Assembly (NCBI RefSeq): GCF_014646895.1
Contig: NZ_BMOD01000021.1
Location: forward strand, 1 to 64,000
Source: Deinococcus roseus
GTDB taxonomy: Bacteria > Deinococcota > Deinococci > Deinococcales > Deinococcaceae
Length of the DNA: 64,000 bases
Direction: 5' to 3'
Both the position numbers and the translations under genes were made by a program. The notes beneath the pieces were generated by a model. That model ran no database searches. It had not been told where the DNA came from and worked only from the letters and a program-made list of their open reading frames with translations. Below, in pieces: positions 32,271-39,669 of this stretch (position 1 is its first letter; every line of letters starts with the position of its first letter).

Positions 32271-33725
32271 ATGCGCATTCCCAGAGGTGCAAAACTTGAC
32301 CGCCTGATCCGGTTCCCCGTGGAGTGGAACCAGTTTTACCTGCGCATGGAGGAAGAAAGGCGGCTTTCAGAACTGCTGGAAGCCCTGCAGGAATTGCCAG
32401 AAAGCAGCGTCCGGGACGTGCGGATTGCGCGGATTTATGTGCGCTTTGGCAGGAGACAGGAAGCCAAGGATCTGGTTTATCAGCACCGCAGATGTCCGCT
32501 GGCCAGATCAGCGTATTTTACTTACCTGACTCAAAATGGGGACGAAGAGACCATTCGGAAGTTTGCGGACAATTTTCGTCCTGCAACATCTTTTGGCAAC
32601 ACGGCCATTCATCTGGAGGCACAATACAATGACTATTTGACCCTGGCTGCTGCTGCACATATTTTAAAAAGAACAAAAATGGCCAATGAGATGTATTTTG
32701 AGGCCTTGCAGATCGCCAAAGTGATGAAAGATTCTCTTGCAGAAAGGGCTGTGATTTACAACACGGCCTGGATGCGAATGTACGAAGGGCAGCTTAAAGA
32801 AAGTGCAAGCACCTTTGAACAGGTTATGAAAATCACAAAACCAACCAACAATATTTATCACTATTCCCTGGACTATCTGGTTTGGATTGCCTGGTTCACC
32901 GGAGAAATTCCAGAACATTTCCCAGATTGGGCCAGACATCTCATTCAAACCACCAGGGCTGGAAAACTGCCAGATCCCAATGTTGAAATGCCTGCCAGTT
33001 CTGGCATTGCTTACATGGTGCCCGTCATGGAGAATTTGCGGGTCCTGACCAGAGAATTTCACCTGCGTCTTCCCCTGATGCATGTGCAGGAGAACAAGAA
33101 TTTTCGAGATGATCTGGTTTCCAAAATCCGTGAAGATGTTGGCGACGATGTTGGCGAAATGATTGGCTTCATCAGCCGGTCGGTTCTGGCGCTTGCCCTC
33201 AGCATGCAAAACGATCAGGAAGCTGTGAAAGTGCTCAAGTCAGCATTCAAGTGGCCCACCACAGGCTTGCCCATCATGGGCATGTTGTATTTTGCCAACT
33301 TGATCCAGATTCAGGCCAATTTGCCTAGGGCACCCCTGGATTCTGCGGAGATTAAACAGGCCATGCACACCCTCAGTGCACAGTTTCAGCACCTCTCTGC
33401 AGGAGAGCAACACTGGTTGATGGTATGGATGAAAGACTTCACTCCAGTCACCCTGTACCTGCTGTCGGAAAAATGGAATGTCTATCCAGCCCTTCACGAT
33501 TATGTAGTGGTCAAGCCCGGAGGCGTATACAGGGGCAATGAATCTGTGGCAAAATATCCCAGATTTTTCATGGTGCGCCATGTGCGGGATCTGCTCTCGG
33601 GACAGAGTGTTCCAGACAGCAACCGCAAGCAGGCTTACCGCCATGTGGAAGCCCTGCGGTCCATTGGTGCTCCGCTGGTGATTTACGAACCTGTAATTGA
33701 ACCCTTCAGAAAATTTCTGTACTGA
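32271..33725 (+). CDS. Helical-repeat (TPR-like) protein, possible sensor of the downstream peptide
   Basis: This 484-residue protein is almost entirely alpha-helical. It shows TPR-like pairs such as RDVRIARIYVRFGRRQEAKDLV, ANEMYFEALQIAKVMKDSLAERAVIYNTAWMRMYEGQLKESASTFEQVMK and ALALSMQNDQEAVKVLKSAF. It has no signal peptide, no membrane segment and no clear helix-turn-helix. The last 90 residues (VVVKPGGVYRGNESVAKYPRFFMVRHVRDLL) form a different domain I do not recognise. 62 bases downstream lies a gene for a secreted two-cysteine peptide, the layout of Rap/RRNPP-type receptor and pheromone pairs. That link is inference. Confidence 0.6.
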   Translation: MRIPRGAKLDRLIRFPVEWNQFYLRMEEERRLSELLEALQELPESSVRDVRIARIYVRFGRRQEAKDLVYQHRRCPLARSAYFTYLTQNGDEETIRKFADNFRPATSFGNTAIHLEAQYNDYLTLAAAAHILKRTKMANEMYFEALQIAKVMKDSLAERAVIYNTAWMRMYEGQLKESASTFEQVMKITKPTNNIYHYSLDYLVWIAWFTGEIPEHFPDWARHLIQTTRAGKLPDPNVEMPASSGIAYMVPVMENLRVLTREFHLRLPLMHVQENKNFRDDLVSKIREDVGDDVGEMIGFISRSVLALALSMQNDQEAVKVLKSAFKWPTTGLPIMGMLYFANLIQIQANLPRAPLDSAEIKQAMHTLSAQFQHLSAGEQHWLMVWMKDFTPVTLYLLSEKWNVYPALHDYVVVKPGGVYRGNESVAKYPRFFMVRHVRDLLSGQSVPDSNRKQAYRHVEALRSIGAPLVIYEPVIEPFRKFLY

Positions 33726-33775
33726 CCTTTACCAAAGTGTCACAACAAAACCGGCTGTTTTGAGGTTTCCTGTCT

Positions 33776-33781
33776 TACCTT
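33776..33781 (+). promoter_or_regulatory. Leaderless-type -10 box TACCTT of the peptide gene
   Basis: TACCTT lies 6 bases before the ATG at 33788, with no ribosome site, the same layout as other genes here. It suggests the peptide has its own promoter. Confidence 0.5.
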
Positions 33782-33787
33782 AAAGAC

Positions 33788-33922
33788 ATGAAACGGAAAA
33801 TGCGGTCTCTGGGAATCATCCTGTTGCTGGTCATTGGCGGCTCCTCCTTCGGTCTGAACACGGCCTTTGCTGGACCACCCCAGCCAGGCGGTTATTGTGT
33901 TGGTAATACTGCAGGCTGCTGA
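33788..33922 (+). CDS. Small secreted peptide with two cysteines, possible signal peptide pheromone
   Basis: This 44-residue open frame has a textbook signal peptide: basic start MKRKMR, hydrophobic core LGIILLLVIGG, and the AxA-type cleavage site NTAFA. Cleavage would leave the 16-residue peptide GPPQPGGYCVGNTAGC, whose two cysteines could close a loop of six residues. It lies 62 bases after the TPR-like gene on the same strand and has a leaderless-type -10. The context suggests a secreted signal sensed by the TPR-like protein, or a small bacteriocin. It is too short for most gene finders. No known family was recognised. Confidence 0.6.
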   Translation: MKRKMRSLGIILLLVIGGSSFGLNTAFAGPPQPGGYCVGNTAGC

Positions 33923-34058
33923 GTGCAACCTACTCTCATGACCTCTGTCCATTTGTGACACTTCCAGCAGTTTTTCTCCCTTTTTAACAACCGTTTCCGA
34001 TTTTCCCGCAACCCCAGCACCACCCGGTTTTTCGTACTTTGACGGTACGGAGACCCCC

Positions 34059-34265
34059 ATGCACTACACCCTCGATGACCTGGATTTTGATTTTGGTGCC
34101 CTCTGCTTCCTGACCAGGGAAATCTCAGACAATCAAAAACAAGACCTGCTGAACAGGGGCATCCTGATTGCCCGCTGCACCTTCCCTGACCACGAAGGCA
34201 TTTTTGTTCCCGATGAGCAGCTCAAAGCAGCCAGATCCATCCTGAACCCTTGCTCTGTGGCCTGA
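34059..34265 (+). CDS. Small hypothetical protein, 68 residues
   Basis: The ATG at 34059 follows a GGAG site. The protein starts acidic (MHYTLDDLDFDFGALCFL), then NQKQDLLNRGILIARCTFPDHEGIFVPDEQLKAARSIL, a compact alpha/beta look with two to three cysteines. No family was recognised and there is no signal peptide. It is the last gene on the plus strand before a terminator and may belong with the TPR/peptide genes. Confidence 0.6.
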   Translation: MHYTLDDLDFDFGALCFLTREISDNQKQDLLNRGILIARCTFPDHEGIFVPDEQLKAARSILNPCSVA

Positions 34266-34331
34266 ACTGTCACACAACAGCCCGCTTTATTGCAATCCCA
34301 GAGACAACCCATCCAACCCAGAAACCGAAAG

Positions 34332-34360
34332 ACACCCAGGCCAACCTGGGTGTTTGTTTT
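34332..34360 (+). terminator. Intrinsic terminator before the SDR gene end
   Basis: ACACCCAGG pairs with CCTGGGTGT (9 base pairs, loop CCAA), followed by TTGTTTT. It lies between convergent genes. Confidence 0.82.
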
Positions 34361-34387
34361 GCTGTTTGTTTTGCTGTTTGTTTTGCT
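34352..34387. repeat. Tandem 12-base repeat GTTTGTTTTGCT, three copies
   Basis: Three perfect copies follow the terminator stem and extend its T-rich tract up to the end of the SDR gene. Confidence 0.9.
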
Positions 34388-34396
34388 GAAAGTGCC

Positions 34397-35224
34397 TCAG
34401 CCCAGTCCGGTCAATTCTTTGGAGGTGTACCACAAACGTGCTGCCAGCCCTTCGTCATGGCTGCGCACACTGGATTTGCTCTGCATGCAATTGACGAAAT
34501 ACTTTCCAGACACCTCGCTGACTTCCGGGCTGCTGGCCAGATAAATGCCTGTTTTTGCCCCCTGTTCTGGTGTGACCATGATGGGGCGGAACACCTTGAA
34601 GAGCTTGCCCAGCACCCCTCCTGCATTCTTGCCAAAATCGGTTTTGACCATTCCTGGATGCAGGCAGTTGGAGGTGACCTGGGTGCCTTTCAGGCGGCGG
34701 GCCAGTTCGTAGGTGAACAGCACGTTCATCAGTTTGGTGTCGTTGTAGGCCCGCAGGGCGTTGTAACGGCGGTCCTGGTACTGAAAATCCGTGAAATCCA
34801 CATACCCCATCTGGTGGGCCTGGCTGCTCACATTGATGATGCGTCCGTGTTCAGCCTTGATGAGCAAATCCAGCAGCAGGTTGCTGAGGATGTAATAGCT
34901 CAGGTGGTTCAGGGCAATGGTCATCTCGATGCCCTCGGGGTTTTCCAGGCGGTCTGAAAACATTGCCCCTGCATTGTTGATCAGCACATCAATTTTTTCG
35001 TGCTTGCTGTGGATGTCCCAGCAGACCCGCTGCAGGTCTTCCTGACTGGAGAGGTCCCCGATGTACAGCTCACAATCGCTGGAGAGGCCTTTCATGGCAT
35101 CTTTGCCCCGTGCAGCATCGCGGGCCAGCACCAGCACTTTTGCCCCCATCTGGGAAAGCGCCTGGGCTGTGACCTTGCCAATGCCGCCCGTCGCTCCGGT
35201 GATCACCACGGTTTTGCCTTGCAT
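34397..35224 (-). CDS. Short-chain dehydrogenase/reductase (retinol-dehydrogenase-like)
   Basis: This 275-residue SDR enzyme has the cofactor motif TGATGGIGKVTA, NNAG (LINNAGAMFS), the catalytic Ser region INVSSQAH and Tyr-Lys in YNALRAYNDTKLMN, then LHPGMVKTDFG. The pattern fits the retinol dehydrogenase/WW-domain oxidoreductase group, with unknown physiological substrate. A leaderless-type -10 and a GGTCAC/GTGACC inverted repeat lie at its start, which hints at control by a regulator encoded elsewhere. Confidence 0.87.
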   Translation of the reverse strand: MQGKTVVITGATGGIGKVTAQALSQMGAKVLVLARDAARGKDAMKGLSSDCELYIGDLSSQEDLQRVCWDIHSKHEKIDVLINNAGAMFSDRLENPEGIEMTIALNHLSYYILSNLLLDLLIKAEHGRIINVSSQAHQMGYVDFTDFQYQDRRYNALRAYNDTKLMNVLFTYELARRLKGTQVTSNCLHPGMVKTDFGKNAGGVLGKLFKVFRPIMVTPEQGAKTGIYLASSPEVSEVSGKYFVNCMQSKSSVRSHDEGLAARLWYTSKELTGLG

Positions 35225-35226
35225 AG

Positions 35227-35249
35227 GGTCACGTTACACTTCAGTGACC
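35227..35249 (-). promoter_or_regulatory. Leaderless promoter of the SDR gene inside an inverted repeat
   Basis: On the minus strand TAACGT (35231-35236) lies 6 bases before the ATG at 35224. GGTCAC (35227-35232) and GTGACC (35244-35249) flank it, so a bound repressor would cover the -10. Six-base arms alone are weak evidence. Confidence 0.45.
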
Positions 35250-35299
35250 TTAGAAGTCTGTGTTTTAAGTCGGGAATGGACTGAACATGGACGGTGGGT

Positions 35300-35752
35300 T
35301 TAAAGCATCTTGCGGTACTGCACAAAACCCGATTTCTGGGCAATGCGGTCATACAGCAGCCTGGCGTCCTGGTTGGTTTCGTGGGTGAGCCAGTGCACCC
35401 GTGAGCATCCTGCCTCTGCCGCCTGCTGGTACACGTGCTCGATCAGTTTGCGGCCCACTCCCAGCCCTCGCTGGTCGCCTTCCACAAACAGGTCCTGCAG
35501 GTAGCAGTAATCCGCAACCGTCCAGCAGGAGCGGTGGTAAATGTGGTGCACCATCCCGATGGCTTGCCCGTCTTTCCAGGCCAGGGCTGCAAACATCGGC
35601 TCTGTGGGATCCAGAAAGCGGGACCAGGTGAGGGCGGTGGTTTCTGCAGGAATGTCAGCGTGGTAAAAACGCTGGTAGCCTTCCCAGAGGGGAAGCCACT
35701 GCTGATGGTCCTGGGCGGTCACGGGGCGGATCTGCACAGTCTGTTCGGTCAT
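35300..35752 (-). CDS. GNAT N-acetyltransferase
   Basis: This 150-residue GNAT-fold protein transfers acetyl from acetyl-CoA to an amine. It has the N-terminal IRPVTAQDHQQWLPLWEGYQRFY, the acceptor strand AIGMVHHIYHRS, and the CoA-binding loop LQDLFVEGDQRGLGVGRKLIEHVYQQA (Q/RxxGxG/A type). The C-terminal HWLTHETNQDARLLYDRIAQKSGFVQY is typical. The substrate is unknown. It has a leaderless-type promoter. Confidence 0.87.
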   Translation of the reverse strand: MTEQTVQIRPVTAQDHQQWLPLWEGYQRFYHADIPAETTALTWSRFLDPTEPMFAALAWKDGQAIGMVHHIYHRSCWTVADYCYLQDLFVEGDQRGLGVGRKLIEHVYQQAAEAGCSRVHWLTHETNQDARLLYDRIAQKSGFVQYRKML

Positions 35753-35758
35753 GGCTTC

Positions 35759-35764
35759 ATGCTA
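35759..35764 (-). promoter_or_regulatory. Leaderless-type -10 box TAGCAT
   Basis: On the minus strand TAGCAT lies 6 bases before the ATG at 35752, with no ribosome site. Confidence 0.55.
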
Positions 35765-35806
35765 AAAGAACAGGGGGGGTGTGCAGAGGTCCAATTGGAT
35801 CCGAAT

Positions 35807-36991
35807 TCAGGGAACCACCTGAGAAGAAGCCGCCTGCACTTTGCGCACCTGCAACATAGCGAGGGTCAGGGACAGGCCAGCAAGCACCATGGAAAGCAGA
35901 AACACCTGGGTGTTGTAACGGTCAATGAAAAACCCCAGCACAAAGGTGGTGAAGCCCGGAAAGAGCTGCATGCCCACCCCTCCGTACACGCTGATGAGGA
36001 GCTGTCGGGTCTGGTTGCCCAGGGTCTGGGAGTATTTCATGAAGGCCAGTTGCATGGTGGCAAACGTGATGGAGTGAAACATCTGGGACAGGATCAAGAC
36101 CAGATACCCGGGCTGACTGAACCACAACCACCAGCGGAAAATCGCCAGACCTGCTGCCAGCACTGCCACCGGGAAAAAAGGCAGTTTGAAGCGGTCTGCC
36201 ACAAAAAACGCCACCGATTCTGCCACCACTGCAACTGCAAAGACCCGCGAAAGTTGTGTTCCAGAGAGCCCCAGCCCTTCCAGCAGCACCGACCCGAAAT
36301 TGTTGTAGGCCGCGTGCGATGCCGACAGCAAAATGATGGTGGCCAGCACTGGAAGCAGCATCAAAAGACTGGCTCTTCGGGTTCCAGGTGCCGGTTTCTG
36401 CAGGGTTGCCACATCCCGCTGGACCTTCAGGAAGGTCACGCTGTTGTTGAGGACCTGGGCCAGCAAAGTCACCGAAATCATCCATACTGGAATCACCCCA
36501 TGCCCGAGGCGGTCCACCAGAGGACCCAGAATCAGGGTGGTCACCATGAAACTCAGGGATCCAGCCACCCGCACCAATCCATATGTGGGTTTCACGCCAT
36601 TCAGGGTGGTGGTGGCCGCAATGTCATTGAGTGGCATCAGGGTCATCAGGGCTGCTCCCAGCCCTCCCGTGATGATGGGGTACAGAAATGGTGTGCTCTT
36701 GCCCAGCAGGAAGATCAACAGCACACACAGGCTGGAGGCCAGCCACATGAACCGGTGCAACCTGCGGTCCCCCAGACGCTCCACCAGTTTGGCCAGAAAA
36801 AAAGTGCTGAACACAAAACTGGCCAGCGCCGTCATCAGGCTCCCCAATCCAATGACAGAGGTGGAGACTTCAAAGTGCCGGGCATACAGCGGCACATAGA
36901 GGGCAAACGCTGCAAAGTTGGAATAGAACACCACATTCCGCAGCGCCAGCAGCAGGTTCATGCGTTGAACGGTCAGGCCAGCGCGGTCCAT
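35807..36991 (-). CDS. MFS transporter
   Basis: This 394-residue membrane protein has about twelve hydrophobic helices. The first is ALRNVVFYSNFAAFALYVPLYA, and motif A-like loops are AKLVERLGDRRLHRFMWL and GFFIDRYNTQVFLLS. PTYGLVRVAGSLSFMVTTLILGPLVDRLGHG recalls the HcaT/LacY-like group. The ATG at 36991 was chosen because a longer frame would run through the folE2 terminator; an ATG at 36961 is also possible. The substrate is unknown. Confidence 0.8.
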   Translation of the reverse strand: MDRAGLTVQRMNLLLALRNVVFYSNFAAFALYVPLYARHFEVSTSVIGLGSLMTALASFVFSTFFLAKLVERLGDRRLHRFMWLASSLCVLLIFLLGKSTPFLYPIITGGLGAALMTLMPLNDIAATTTLNGVKPTYGLVRVAGSLSFMVTTLILGPLVDRLGHGVIPVWMISVTLLAQVLNNSVTFLKVQRDVATLQKPAPGTRRASLLMLLPVLATIILLSASHAAYNNFGSVLLEGLGLSGTQLSRVFAVAVVAESVAFFVADRFKLPFFPVAVLAAGLAIFRWWLWFSQPGYLVLILSQMFHSITFATMQLAFMKYSQTLGNQTRQLLISVYGGVGMQLFPGFTTFVLGFFIDRYNTQVFLLSMVLAGLSLTLAMLQVRKVQAASSQVVP

Positions 36992-37024
36992 GTGCAGGTC
37001 TTTTCTTGGGGAGACAGGGCAGAA

Positions 37025-37064
37025 CAAAACATGCCCAGAGCATAACCTTTCAGGCTCTGGGCAT
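37025..37064 (-). terminator. Terminator of folE2
   Basis: ATGCCCAGAGC and GCTCTGGGCAT form an 11-base-pair stem. On the minus strand GTTTTGTTCT follows. Confidence 0.75.
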
Positions 37065-37108
37065 GACATGCGTTCAGGGAAAACCTGTCCAGAAATGGGC
37101 CAGATGGC

Positions 37109-38029
37109 TTACTTCCGGTAACGCACCCGTGCAATCGCGTCGTGCAAATGGATGCTTTCCTCGTTGCGGCACTCCACGAAGAAGGCGCTCACTTCGGGCA
37201 TCTCGTAGAGGTCTGCAGCGACCAGACGCACCATGTCTTCCACAAAACGGGGGTTTTCATAGGCGGTCTCGGTGATTTTCTTCTCATCCGGGCGTTTGAG
37301 GATGGGGTGCATGCAGGCGCTGGCGTTGCTTTCCTCGGCTTCCAGCAGGGCTTTCTTCCAGTCCCAGTCGGTCTGGGGGTCCAGAAGCTCGATTTCTGCA
37401 GTGACAATGCCACGCTGGTTGTGGGCGCTGTACTCGCTGATTTCCTTGCTGCAGGGGCACAGGGTGGTCACGGTGGCTTTCAGGCCCACGGTGGCGGTGA
37501 AGCCTGCGACCTCATCAAAATGAACCTTCATGAAGGCCTCGGCGTGCATCAGACCGGTCAGGCCCGACACAGGAGCAGGACGTTCATAAAACCAGGGGAA
37601 GGTCACCTCAATGGTGGCCGCACTTTGCTTCATGCGGCCCGCCAGTTCCTCTGCAAACTGGCAGAGGCTCCTGACGCTCAGTTCCCAGCCCTGCTGGTGG
37701 TAGACATCCAGTTGCTCGGTCAGGCGGCTCATGTTGATGCCCTTGGAGTCCTGCACCAGACTGGTGGTGAGGGCAAAATTCGCCACGGTGGTCTGCAGGG
37801 TGGGGTTCAGGCTGGAACGCACCACTGCAGGATGTTTGACGCTGGAAATGCCGACCTGGTCCAGTGCAAACAGGAAGTTTTTCGGCGTGTTCTGCAAATC
37901 CACCATTCTCTCTTTTTCGGTGGGTTTGTTGCCAGGGATGGGGTCCACAGAGCCAAACAGCCTGTGGCGTTCCTGTTTGGTGGGAAGACGGGAGCTGCCC
38001 TGAATCAGGGTGGGGTTGTGATTTGCCAT
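37109..38029 (-). CDS. folE2: GTP cyclohydrolase FolE2 (type IB)
   Basis: This 306-residue enzyme makes 7,8-dihydroneopterin triphosphate from GTP, the first step to folate and queuosine. It is the FolE2 form, which works with metals other than zinc. Motifs include DQVGISSVKHPAVVRS at the start of the core and TTLCPCSKEISEYSAHNQRG with the active-site Cys. An AAGGAG site precedes the ATG. In other bacteria folE2 is induced by zinc limitation through Zur; no Zur site was recognised here. A 13-base tandem repeat and a longer inverted repeat lie upstream. Confidence 0.93.
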   Translation of the reverse strand: MANHNPTLIQGSSRLPTKQERHRLFGSVDPIPGNKPTEKERMVDLQNTPKNFLFALDQVGISSVKHPAVVRSSLNPTLQTTVANFALTTSLVQDSKGINMSRLTEQLDVYHQQGWELSVRSLCQFAEELAGRMKQSAATIEVTFPWFYERPAPVSGLTGLMHAEAFMKVHFDEVAGFTATVGLKATVTTLCPCSKEISEYSAHNQRGIVTAEIELLDPQTDWDWKKALLEAEESNASACMHPILKRPDEKKITETAYENPRFVEDMVRLVAADLYEMPEVSAFFVECRNEESIHLHDAIARVRYRK

Positions 38030-38070
38030 GTATGTCTCCTTGAGGAGTGTGTTTTGCGCGCCTCGACCCC

Positions 38071-38096
38071 GAGAAACTTCGGTGAGAAACTTCGGT
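38071..38096. repeat. Tandem 13-base repeat GAGAAACTTCGGT, two copies
   Basis: Two perfect adjacent copies lie in the 5-prime leader of folE2, 42 to 67 bases before its start codon. In the RNA each copy would present a CCGAAG core. Confidence 0.85.
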
Positions 38097-38151
38097 GCAA
38101 AGCTTGACGAAAGGCTGACATGCAGCTTCAGGTCAGTATAGGTTCACAGCA

Positions 38152-38200
38152 GAACACCAATTGTAAAGTAGAGAGCAAAGCAGAATCTGAATTGGTGTTC
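38152..38200. repeat. Inverted repeat GAACACCAATT / AATTGGTGTTC
   Basis: Perfect 11-base arms are separated by 27 bases, between purA and folE2 and upstream of a TATACT box on the minus strand (38136-38141). It may be a regulatory site for folE2. Confidence 0.6.
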
Positions 38201-38231
38201 CAGACTGCGAAAATTGGTTTGAAGCAACAGC

Positions 38232-38255
38232 AAAAGGGCGAGGCATCCCTCGCCC
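38232..38255 (-). terminator. Terminator of purA
   Basis: GGGCGAGG and CCTCGCCC (loop CATC) lie 15 bases past the purA stop. On the minus strand TTTTG follows. Confidence 0.78.
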
Positions 38256-38269
38256 TCACACGGGGGATC

Positions 38270-39481
38270 TTACCAGTGCACTTCGCCGAAGGTTTTTTCG
38301 CGCTCCGGGCCAGTGGCGAACAGCACCACGGGGCACTGGGTGTGCTCCTCAATCAGGTCCAGGTAGGCCTGGGCTTCTTTGGGGAGGGTTTCGCGGCTGG
38401 TGGCGTTTTCGGTGTCTCCCCAGCCTTTCATTTCTTTGTAGATGGGCTGGCCTTCGGAGCCGTAACCCACGCAGACCTTGAGGGTTTCCAGACCGGAGAG
38501 CACGTCCACTTTGTTGATGGCGAGGCCGTCAAAGCCGTTGAGGTCCACAGCGTACTTCAGCAGTTCGAGGTCCAGCCAGCCGACCCGGCGGGGGCGTCCG
38601 GTGGTGGTGCCGAATTCGTCCCAGGGTTTGCTGCCATCTCCACGCAGGCGGTGTTCCATCTCGCCGAAAACTTCGGTGGCGAAAGGTCCATGTCCGACGC
38701 GGGTCTGGAAGGCTTTGGCCACACCGTACACCTTGTTGATGGCCTTGTGGCTCACCCCGGTGCCCACAATGATGCCGCCCACGGTGGGGTGGGAGCTGGT
38801 CACGAAGGGGTAGGTGCCGTAATTCAGGTCCAGCAGGGTGGCCTGTGCGCCTTCAAACAGGATGTTGCGGTTGTCCTTGACAGCCTGGCGCAGCATGGCT
38901 CCAGTGTCTGCCACAAAAGGGGAGAGCTTTTCGCGGATCTCCTGCAGGTCTTTGATGGCGATTTCAGGACTGGTCCAGCCCACTTCTTTTGTGGAGTTGG
39001 GTTTGGCCTCAATCAGGTGGGCCAGACGCTCGAGCAGCACAGCGTCGTCTTTGAGGTCACCCATGCGCACACCCACACGGCGGGCACGGTCTGCGTAAGC
39101 AGGTCCGATGCCGCGTCCGGTGGTGCCCACGAAGTCTTTGCGGGCATCCACGCTCTTGTGGTGGGGCAGCACGAGGTGGGCGTTCTGGCTGATGTGCAGG
39201 GTGGGGTTGAGGCCACCCTCGATCAGGGATTCGCGCTCCTGCAGGAATTTCCAGGGATCGATGACCATGCCGTCACCCAGGATGCTGACCACCCCGTCGC
39301 GCAGCACGCCGCTGGGCAGCAGGTTCAGTTTGTAGGTTTTTCCTTTGGCCTTGACGGTGTGACCGGCGTTGGCCCCGCCCTGGTAACGGGCGACAAAGTG
39401 CGCGTCTGGTGAGAGGAAATCGATGACTTTGCCTTTGCCTTCGTCTCCCCACTGCGCCCCGATGATTGCAATTCCTGGCAT
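38270..39481 (-). CDS. purA: Adenylosuccinate synthetase
   Basis: This 403-residue enzyme joins IMP and aspartate with GTP in the first committed step of AMP synthesis. The N-terminal GAQWGDEGKGKVID phosphate loop, GGANAGHTV, GTTGRGIGPAYADRA and the C-terminal GTTTGRPRRVGWLD, NKVDVLSGLETLKVC are all diagnostic. Length is slightly short of the usual 420-430 residues. AAGGAG precedes the ATG. It is transcribed towards folE2 with a terminator between, and a terminator also separates it from the S41 genes upstream. Confidence 0.96.
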   Translation of the reverse strand: MPGIAIIGAQWGDEGKGKVIDFLSPDAHFVARYQGGANAGHTVKAKGKTYKLNLLPSGVLRDGVVSILGDGMVIDPWKFLQERESLIEGGLNPTLHISQNAHLVLPHHKSVDARKDFVGTTGRGIGPAYADRARRVGVRMGDLKDDAVLLERLAHLIEAKPNSTKEVGWTSPEIAIKDLQEIREKLSPFVADTGAMLRQAVKDNRNILFEGAQATLLDLNYGTYPFVTSSHPTVGGIIVGTGVSHKAINKVYGVAKAFQTRVGHGPFATEVFGEMEHRLRGDGSKPWDEFGTTTGRPRRVGWLDLELLKYAVDLNGFDGLAINKVDVLSGLETLKVCVGYGSEGQPIYKEMKGWGDTENATSRETLPKEAQAYLDLIEEHTQCPVVLFATGPEREKTFGEVHW

Positions 39482-39584
39482 GTGTGTGCTCCTTCAGTTC
39501 GGCGTTCTGCCGATGATTTGACCTGTTCAAGCGTGTTGGTGTCAGCGTGTTTTTGGGTTTTTGCAGGTGTTGCCAGAAAAACAC

Positions 39585-39613
39585 AAAAAAAAGCACGGTG
39601 ACCACGCACCGTG
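39585..39613 (-). terminator. Terminator of the S41 peptidase pair
   Basis: CACGGTG and CACCGTG (loop ACCACG) are followed on the minus strand by C and eight T. It lies about 55 bases past the end of the second S41 gene. Confidence 0.82.
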
Positions 39614-39669
39614 ACTGAGTGTAACATGTCCAGTCTGCTGCTTTCTGGAAGGTGTCTACCTGACTTGCT

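Noticed and set aside
38030..38150. A riboswitch in the folE2 leader
   Set aside because: No tetrahydrofolate or preQ1 riboswitch core could be recognised; only a tandem repeat is visible.
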